From NCBI GenBank assembly GCA_027019205.1, contig JALUWZ010000100.1:1-11233 (forward strand): a DNA stretch of 11,233 nt, in the 5' to 3' direction. The stretch is from Emcibacter sp. (GTDB lineage Bacteria > Pseudomonadota > Alphaproteobacteria > Sphingomonadales > Emcibacteraceae). The notes beneath the pieces are model-generated. The model was not told where the DNA came from and ran no database searches. It worked only from the letters and a program-made list of their open reading frames with translations. Both the position numbers and the translations under genes were made by a program. Below, piece after piece: positions 6,986 to 11,233 of the stretch (the stretch's first letter is position 1; each line of letters opens with the position of its first letter).

Positions 6986-8379
6986 ATGACAAACCGGCCC
7001 CGAAGCCCCGGGTCCTTTTCCATTCGCCCGAGCAGACGGGCCTCAATGCGGGTGGTCAGAATGGTCTCCTCCCCGGTGTCCTCGCGGGCGATCACCTCGC
7101 TATGCTTATAGAGCCAGGCCATGGCGGCCCCCTGATCATGACCATAGGCAATTTTCAGGATTTTACGGCCCTGTGCCAGTATGTCATTGAGGTTACGGCG
7201 GAATTGATCACAGCCCTCCCCGCTTTCTGCGGACAGAAGCGTTACATCCTTCTTCAATGCCGCCAGATTCCCGACAATATGGCGTTGCTCATTTTCAAGC
7301 AGATCAATCTTGTTCCAGACCTCGTGAATCCGGCAGTCCGGCCCCTTTTCCAGCCCGAGCGATTTCAGGACCGCCATAACATCCTCTTTCTGGGCCTCTG
7401 AATCGGGGTGCGAAATATCGCGGACATGCAGGATAAGATCAGCCTCGACCACTTCTTCCAGTGTGGCGCGGAAGGCCGCGACCAAATCGGTCGGCAGGGC
7501 TGAAATAAATCCGACCGTATCCGACAGGATTGCTTTTTTGCCATTCGCCAGATCAATTTCCCGCATCGTCGGGTCAAGGGTGGCAAATAACAGATCGGCG
7601 ACCATGACATCGGCCCGGGTCAGGTAATTGAACAGGGTTGACTTGCCGGCATTGGTATAGCCGACCATCGCCACCACCGGATAGCGGCTTTTTTTGCGTC
7701 CCGACCGGTGCAATGCGCGGGTTCGCGAGACCTCGCCCAGTTGCTTTTTGATCCGGCTTATCCTGTCGCCGATAATGCGCCGGTCCGATTCAATCTGCGA
7801 TTCTCCCGGTCCTCCCAAAAAGCCGAAACCGCCGCGCTGCCGTTCCAGATGGGTCCAGGACCGGACAAGCCGGCTTTTCTGATAGGTCAGATGGGCCAGC
7901 TCTACCTGAAGCACCCCTTCCCTAGTCTGCGCCCGTTCGCCAAAAATTTCCAGAATAAGCCCGGTGCGGTCGATAACCTTGACCTTTAGAAGCCGTTCAA
8001 TATTACGCTGCTGCCCCGGCGTCAATTCGCAATCGAGAATAACCAGTTCGATATCCCGGGCCGAAATCACCCCGGCAAGCTCAAGCAGCTTGCCCCGCCC
8101 GACATAGGTCGCAGGGGTCAGTTTTGCCAGCGGCAAAAGCATGGACCTGACAACAGCCAATCCCAGTGCGTCACACAGGCTGACCGCCTCATCAAGCTGC
8201 GCCGCCGGTGATCTTGAAGAAACAGCAGACCTTGCCGTCATAAAGGGATGCAGGACCACCACATTGGCCCCGGCAACATGGTCGGGGGAATGATCGCCGT
8301 CATTATGCGATTTTCCCCAATCCAGAGTTATTTTCTTCTTACGGAACTTTAAGGCGTGTGAGTCATTCCGTTTTGTCAT
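6982..8379 (-). CDS. hflX: Ribosome-associated GTPase HflX
   Basis: This GTPase of about 465 residues belongs to the HflX branch of the Obg/HflX superfamily, known to bind 50S subunits and to split stalled ribosomes under stress. The N-terminal HflX domain includes TYVGRGKLLEL and ends in a helical linker with RQRGGFGFLGGPGESQIESDRR-type sequence. The G domain shows G1 GYTNAGKST, G2 LFATLDPT, G3 DTVGF, G4 NKID and G5 SAESGEG (commonly SAKTGEG). The C-terminal segment is present. The longest frame starts at 8427, but the codon there is TTG and lies inside hfq. The ATG at 8377-8379 is preferred because it lies 16 nt after the hfq stop and has AAGAG (8389-8385) 5 nt upstream. It sits in the usual hfq-hflX pair, and its stop overlaps the phosphatase ATG. 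Identification is firm; the start is likely but not proven. Confidence 0.93.
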   Translation of the reverse strand: MTKRNDSHALKFRKKKITLDWGKSHNDGDHSPDHVAGANVVVLHPFMTARSAVSSRSPAAQLDEAVSLCDALGLAVVRSMLLPLAKLTPATYVGRGKLLELAGVISARDIELVILDCELTPGQQRNIERLLKVKVIDRTGLILEIFGERAQTREGVLQVELAHLTYQKSRLVRSWTHLERQRGGFGFLGGPGESQIESDRRIIGDRISRIKKQLGEVSRTRALHRSGRKKSRYPVVAMVGYTNAGKSTLFNYLTRADVMVADLLFATLDPTMREIDLANGKKAILSDTVGFISALPTDLVAAFRATLEEVVEADLILHVRDISHPDSEAQKEDVMAVLKSLGLEKGPDCRIHEVWNKIDLLENEQRHIVGNLAALKKDVTLLSAESGEGCDQFRRNLNDILAQGRKILKIAYGHDQGAAMAWLYKHSEVIAREDTGEETILTTRIEARLLGRMEKDPGLRGRFVI

Positions 8380-8395
8380 AAATACTCTTGATATA

Positions 8396-8644
8396 TCAGT
8401 CCTGGTCTTCGGCTTCTGATGCGTCAAACAAGGTGATCGGCCCGCCGGGCATTATTGTGGATATGGCATGCTTGTAGACCAGCTGCACACTGGAATCCCT
8501 GCGTAACAGAATACAGAAATTATCAAACCAGGTGATAATGCCCTGCAGCTTTACCCCATTGACCAGAAAAACAGTAATCGGTGTTTTGTTTTTACGGATA
8601 TGATTTAGGAAGGAGTCCTGTAGATTATGATTTTTTTCAGACAT
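8396..8644 (-). CDS. hfq: RNA chaperone Hfq
   Basis: This is an 82-residue Sm-like protein. The Sm1 part carries the LQDSFLNHIRKNKTP N-terminal helix and rim, then FLVNGVKLQG and TWFDNFCILLRRD; Sm2 has YKHAISTIMP. Gln and Asp of LQD (residues 9-10) and the Phe of WFDNF correspond to proximal-face RNA-binding positions, and YKH forms the Sm2 core. The C-terminal tail is short and acidic (ends EAEDQD), as in many alphaproteobacterial Hfqs and unlike the long enterobacterial tail. The protein forms a hexamer that helps small RNAs pair with mRNAs. The ATG at 8644 has only a weak SD (GGA about 9 nt upstream). It follows a 122-nt AT-rich gap with a candidate promoter, and hflX follows 16 nt downstream. 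Confidence 0.97.
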   Translation of the reverse strand: MSEKNHNLQDSFLNHIRKNKTPITVFLVNGVKLQGIITWFDNFCILLRRDSSVQLVYKHAISTIMPGGPITLFDASEAEDQD

Positions 8645-8662
8645 TTATTTATCCATTCTTAT

Positions 8663-8668
8663 ATTATA
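8663..8668 (-). promoter_or_regulatory. hfq: Candidate -10 box for hfq
   Basis: The minus strand reads TATAAT at 8668-8663, a perfect sigma70-type -10 box, in a very AT-rich stretch. A start about 7 nt downstream would leave a leader of only about 12 nt before the hfq ATG. The matching -35 is poor: TTTTAA at 17-nt spacing or TTGTTT at 20 nt. Because the region is AT-rich, a chance match is possible. Confidence 0.4.
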
Positions 8669-8685
8669 GGTTTATTATTGTTTAT

Positions 8686-8732
8686 TTAAAACAAATCACG
8701 AGCAGGCGCAGTTTATCACAGCCTGCCCCTCG
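8686..8732 (-). terminator. Candidate intrinsic terminator after trkH
   Basis: On the minus strand GCAGGC (8726-8721) pairs with GCCTGC (8707-8702) around a 13-nt loop. The stem can be extended by CGA/TCG (8732-8730 with 8701-8699) across a 3-nt GGG bulge. A T-rich tail (TGATTTGTTTT) follows. It begins about 35 nt past the trkH stop and lies upstream of the hfq -10 box, which fits an operon boundary. The tail is interrupted, so termination may be partial. Confidence 0.5.
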
Positions 8733-8766
8733 TTTAAACTACAGAGTGAATTATTTTACAAAAAAA

Positions 8767-10227
8767 TCAGTTTTTCCAGAAGGATGGCATGAAAAAAACC
8801 AGCAGGGCAATGATTTCCAGCCGACCGGCGATCATGGCGAATGAGGTCAGCCATTTGCCGGCGAATGAAAGGCTGTGATAGCCGACAAAATCAGGGCTGA
8901 GCAGCGGAATAAGCCCGCCTGCGCTGAATATACTGGTTGCCGTCAACGCAAAACCTGATTGAAGATCATAGCCCAGCAGGCCAAAAAGAGCCGTGATGAC
9001 GGATAATGCCACAATAAAAACGAACAATAGCGACCATACCGAAATCAGGGTCGCGCGCGATATGACATTGCCGCAGAAAGTTACCGGGATAATACTGCTG
9101 GGATAGGTCAATCGGCTTATTTCCTTATCTGCCTGACGTTTTAACAGACTGATTCGCAATATTTTAAGCCCGCCAGCCGTGGACCCGGTGGTCCCGCCAA
9201 TAAACATCAGCATGACGCAGATGATGACCACGGAGCCGGGCAGTGCGGCGGCATAATCCGGCATAAAGCCGGTTGTGGTCATGCTTGAAACGGCGGTGAA
9301 GACTGCCAATCCGGCCTTTTTCAACAGATTGGCCTCCGTCATACCGCCAGACAGGGCAAGAATGATAAAAATAAACAGGGCTGCCCCGAGCAATATATAT
9401 AAAAAACTGAAAATTTCCGGGTCCTGTCGATAAATATTTATCCGGCCTCTTTTCAGGAAAGCCCAATGGAATGTCATGTTGGTGGCGGCAAAAATCATAA
9501 AAGGGATCAGAATGAACTCTGTCAGACCACTCATTGAATTGGCCTCCGGCACCCCGTGGCTGGTAAAGCCGCCGCTGGATACTGTCGCCATCGCCATCAG
9601 CATGGCATCAAAGCCGCCCATACCGGAAATAACCAGCAGAATGACGCAGGTTACCGTCATGCCGGTATAAATCCTGAATAACGGGGTTATGGCATATCTC
9701 ATGCGCGCCAGTAAATCATCTCCTTCACCATGGGGCAGGAGACTGCGGAATAAATTCATCCCGCCAATCGCAGATAGCGGCAAAATGGCAATCGCCATCA
9801 CAAATACCAGCATCCCGCCAAGCCATTGCAACAAGGATCGCCAGAAAATTATCGTCTTCGGCACAAGGTCAAGATTGATAACAAGGCTTGACCCGGTGGT
9901 TGTCAGGGCCGATGTTGCCTCAAAATAGGCATCGGCAAGTTTGGTCATAAAACCGGTAATCATAAACGGCAGAGAGGCAAAAAGCGGCAACCCGAACCAG
10001 ATAATTATCATCAGAAGAATGATTTCGTGCCGGGAAGCCCTGTCCTTTGGATTCTGAAAGGAAAGAAACAGGGCACCGCCGAGAAAAACCGTAAAAAAAG
10101 AACTGATAAAGAAAGGTAATACAAGATTTAATTCACCGCTGACCAGAGCCGTAATAATCGGCAGCAATTCAAAAAAACCGAGAAACATCAACATATAACC
10201 GATGATATTTCCTATCCTTGCAACCAT
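8767..10227 (-). CDS. trkH: Trk potassium uptake system membrane subunit TrkH
   Basis: This 486-residue polytopic inner-membrane protein has the length typical of TrkH. It has four pore-loop repeats: TTTGSS at about 109-114, TVSSGGFTSHG at about 215-225, SSMTTTGF at about 314-321, and SIFSAGG at about 432-438. The hallmark cytoplasmic-loop motif IGGTTGSTAGGLKILR lies at about 343-358, and the C-terminus ends in AGRLEIIALLVFFMPSFW. The four central glycines form the K+ selectivity filter in this family. The fourth filter lacks the N-x-G-P form common in TrkH proteins. It works with the NAD/nucleotide-binding TrkA, whose gene ends 8 nt upstream on the same strand, so the two are surely co-transcribed. 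No clear SD precedes the ATG at 10227; TrkA-coupled translation is likely. The T-rich stem-loop downstream probably ends the transcript. Confidence 0.94.
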   Translation of the reverse strand: MVARIGNIIGYMLMFLGFFELLPIITALVSGELNLVLPFFISSFFTVFLGGALFLSFQNPKDRASRHEIILLMIIIWFGLPLFASLPFMITGFMTKLADAYFEATSALTTTGSSLVINLDLVPKTIIFWRSLLQWLGGMLVFVMAIAILPLSAIGGMNLFRSLLPHGEGDDLLARMRYAITPLFRIYTGMTVTCVILLVISGMGGFDAMLMAMATVSSGGFTSHGVPEANSMSGLTEFILIPFMIFAATNMTFHWAFLKRGRINIYRQDPEIFSFLYILLGAALFIFIILALSGGMTEANLLKKAGLAVFTAVSSMTTTGFMPDYAAALPGSVVIICVMLMFIGGTTGSTAGGLKILRISLLKRQADKEISRLTYPSSIIPVTFCGNVISRATLISVWSLLFVFIVALSVITALFGLLGYDLQSGFALTATSIFSAGGLIPLLSPDFVGYHSLSFAGKWLTSFAMIAGRLEIIALLVFFMPSFWKN

Positions 10228-10235
10228 ATCAGGTT

Positions 10236-11233
10236 CTAGAAATATTCAAGACGGACAGAAAAAAGCTCTTCGACTTTTTTAATCATTTCCAGACGGGTAA
10301 AGACCACGACAACGTCATCAGGCTTGATGATTGTTCCCCCCCGGGGGACGATGGCCTCACCATCACGGACCACGGAACCGATAATAATCCCGTCAGGCAG
10401 TCTGATTTCACGCAAGGGTTTGCCAACCAGCGGTGATGTTTCAAGGGCAACGGCCTCAAGCACTTCCGCCGCTCCCCCGGCCAGATTCTGCAGGGAGCGT
10501 ATTCTGCCGCGCCGCATATGCTGCAAAATGCTGGAAACCGTGGTCTGGCGTGGATCGACAAAGGCATCAATCCCGACTGAATAGGTCAAGGGTCCAAAAT
10601 TCTGATTGTTGATCAGGGTAATGGCCCGTCTGCACCCGGCCTGTTTCGCCAGAAGTGACGACAGGATATTTACCTTGTCGTCATTGGTCACCGCGATAAT
10701 GGTTTCAGCGGCCTTGACATTGGCCTCCTTCTGAATATCGACGTCAAGCGCATCACCGTGCAGGACAATGGCGTCCGGAATATCGCGGGCAACCGATTTT
10801 GCCTTGTCGCCGTCCAGCTCGATGATTTTCACCTGAATCTTTGAGTCGCCGGCAATAAGTTTTTCGGCGATAAAGGACCCGACATTGCCGCCGCCGACGA
10901 TGACAATTCTCCGGGCTTCCTCCTCATCCCGGCCAAAAACGCCGAGCGCCCGCTCCACATGACTGGCTTCGGAGACAAAATAAATATTATCCCCGACCAG
11001 AAGCTGATCATCACTTGAAGGAATAATCAGCTTGCCGTCCCGAATGATGCTGGTCACAATGATATTCAGGTCGGGAAACAGCTCCGTCAACTGGCGCAGC
11101 GGCGTATCAACCACCGGGCAATCCTCCCGCAGCCGGACCCCGACGGCCCGGACAAGACCATCACAGAAAGACACCATGTCAAAGGCCCCCGGAACCTCCA
11201 GCCTGCGGATGACCGCATGGGCTACCTCTATTT
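10236..11233 (-). CDS. trkA: Trk potassium uptake regulatory subunit TrkA, 5' part outside the window
   Basis: The frame stays open through an internal Met at 11177 to the window edge. The first visible residues read I-E-V-A-H-A-V-I-R-R-L-E-V-P-G-A-F-D, a well-known TrkA stretch before the first TrkA-C domain. About 332 residues are visible out of about 458 in the family, so the first RCK NAD-binding domain is mostly missing. Visible in order are the first TrkA-C domain, the second RCK domain with the glycine-rich GGGNVG at about residues 113-118 and an acidic residue at the end of beta-2 (IIELD, Glu about 138), and the second TrkA-C domain (PLREIRLPDGIIIGSV to the end). TrkA is a cytoplasmic ring that gates TrkH in response to nucleotides. 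In alphaproteobacteria trkA often follows ntrY-ntrX, which would lie beyond the window and cannot be seen here. The stop TAG is 8 nt before trkH. Confidence 0.95.
   Translation of the reverse strand, partial: IEVAHAVIRRLEVPGAFDMVSFCDGLVRAVGVRLREDCPVVDTPLRQLTELFPDLNIIVTSIIRDGKLIIPSSDDQLLVGDNIYFVSEASHVERALGVFGRDEEEARRIVIVGGGNVGSFIAEKLIAGDSKIQVKIIELDGDKAKSVARDIPDAIVLHGDALDVDIQKEANVKAAETIIAVTNDDKVNILSSLLAKQAGCRRAITLINNQNFGPLTYSVGIDAFVDPRQTTVSSILQHMRRGRIRSLQNLAGGAAEVLEAVALETSPLVGKPLREIRLPDGIIIGSVVRDGEAIVPRGGTIIKPDDVVVVFTRLEMIKKVEELFSVRLEYF

Noticed and set aside
8581..8844. Plus-strand frame spanning the hfq-trkH gap
   Set aside because: It overlaps the ends of both hfq and trkH antisense, has no SD or recognisable domain, and is better explained by the gap's regulatory signals.
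10234..10241. Palindrome TTCTAGAA at the trkA-trkH junction as an operator
   Set aside because: Only 8 bp, it includes the trkA stop codon, and such a motif is expected by chance; no second copy was seen.

Overview
The window looks like a chromosomal segment of an alphaproteobacterium. The main reasons are the gene order trkA-trkH-hfq-hflX on one strand and an 82-residue Hfq with the core typical of that class (TWFDNFCILLRRD, YKHAISTIMP). GC content is moderate, the genes are packed with almost no spacer, and I see no mobile elements, tRNAs, rRNAs or CRISPR. The order or genus cannot be fixed from this sequence.

Region 1 (1-6185, + strand) is a tight five-gene cluster. It encodes the lower part of reductive pyrimidine catabolism plus a transporter: a 5'-truncated beta-alanine:pyruvate (omega-amino acid) aminotransferase, a CoA-acylating (methyl)malonate-semialdehyde dehydrogenase, a beta-ureidopropionase-type nitrilase-superfamily amidohydrolase, an NCS1 nucleobase/hydantoin permease, and a dihydropyrimidinase/hydantoinase. 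In pathway order: the permease imports a pyrimidine-type base or hydantoin, dihydropyrimidinase opens the dihydropyrimidine ring, beta-ureidopropionase releases CO2, ammonia and beta-alanine, the aminotransferase makes malonate semialdehyde, and the dehydrogenase yields acetyl-CoA (propionyl-CoA for the thymine branch). The first enzyme, dihydropyrimidine dehydrogenase, is not in the window. Neither is a regulator or the operon promoter; they may lie upstream of base 1 or elsewhere.

Region 2 (6182-8644, - strand) holds hfq, hflX and an inositol-monophosphatase-family phosphatase in one probable transcription unit. hflX and the phosphatase overlap by ATGA, and the phosphatase converges on the hydA end so that the two stop codons share a palindromic TTAA. 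A weak hairpin with a T-run for the minus strand lies inside the 3' end of hydA.

Region 3 (8767-11233, - strand) holds trkA (5' part beyond the window edge) followed by trkH. These are the regulatory and membrane subunits of a Trk potassium uptake system, 8 nt apart. A hairpin plus T-rich tail and a perfect TATAAT box lie in the 122-nt AT-rich gap before hfq, the only real intergenic gap in the window. They suggest that trkAH ends there and hfq has its own promoter.

I see no clear undescribed system. The window is mostly well-known families. The points worth a second look are the overlapping convergent ends, the phosphatase coupled to hflX, and the substrate of the NCS1 permease.
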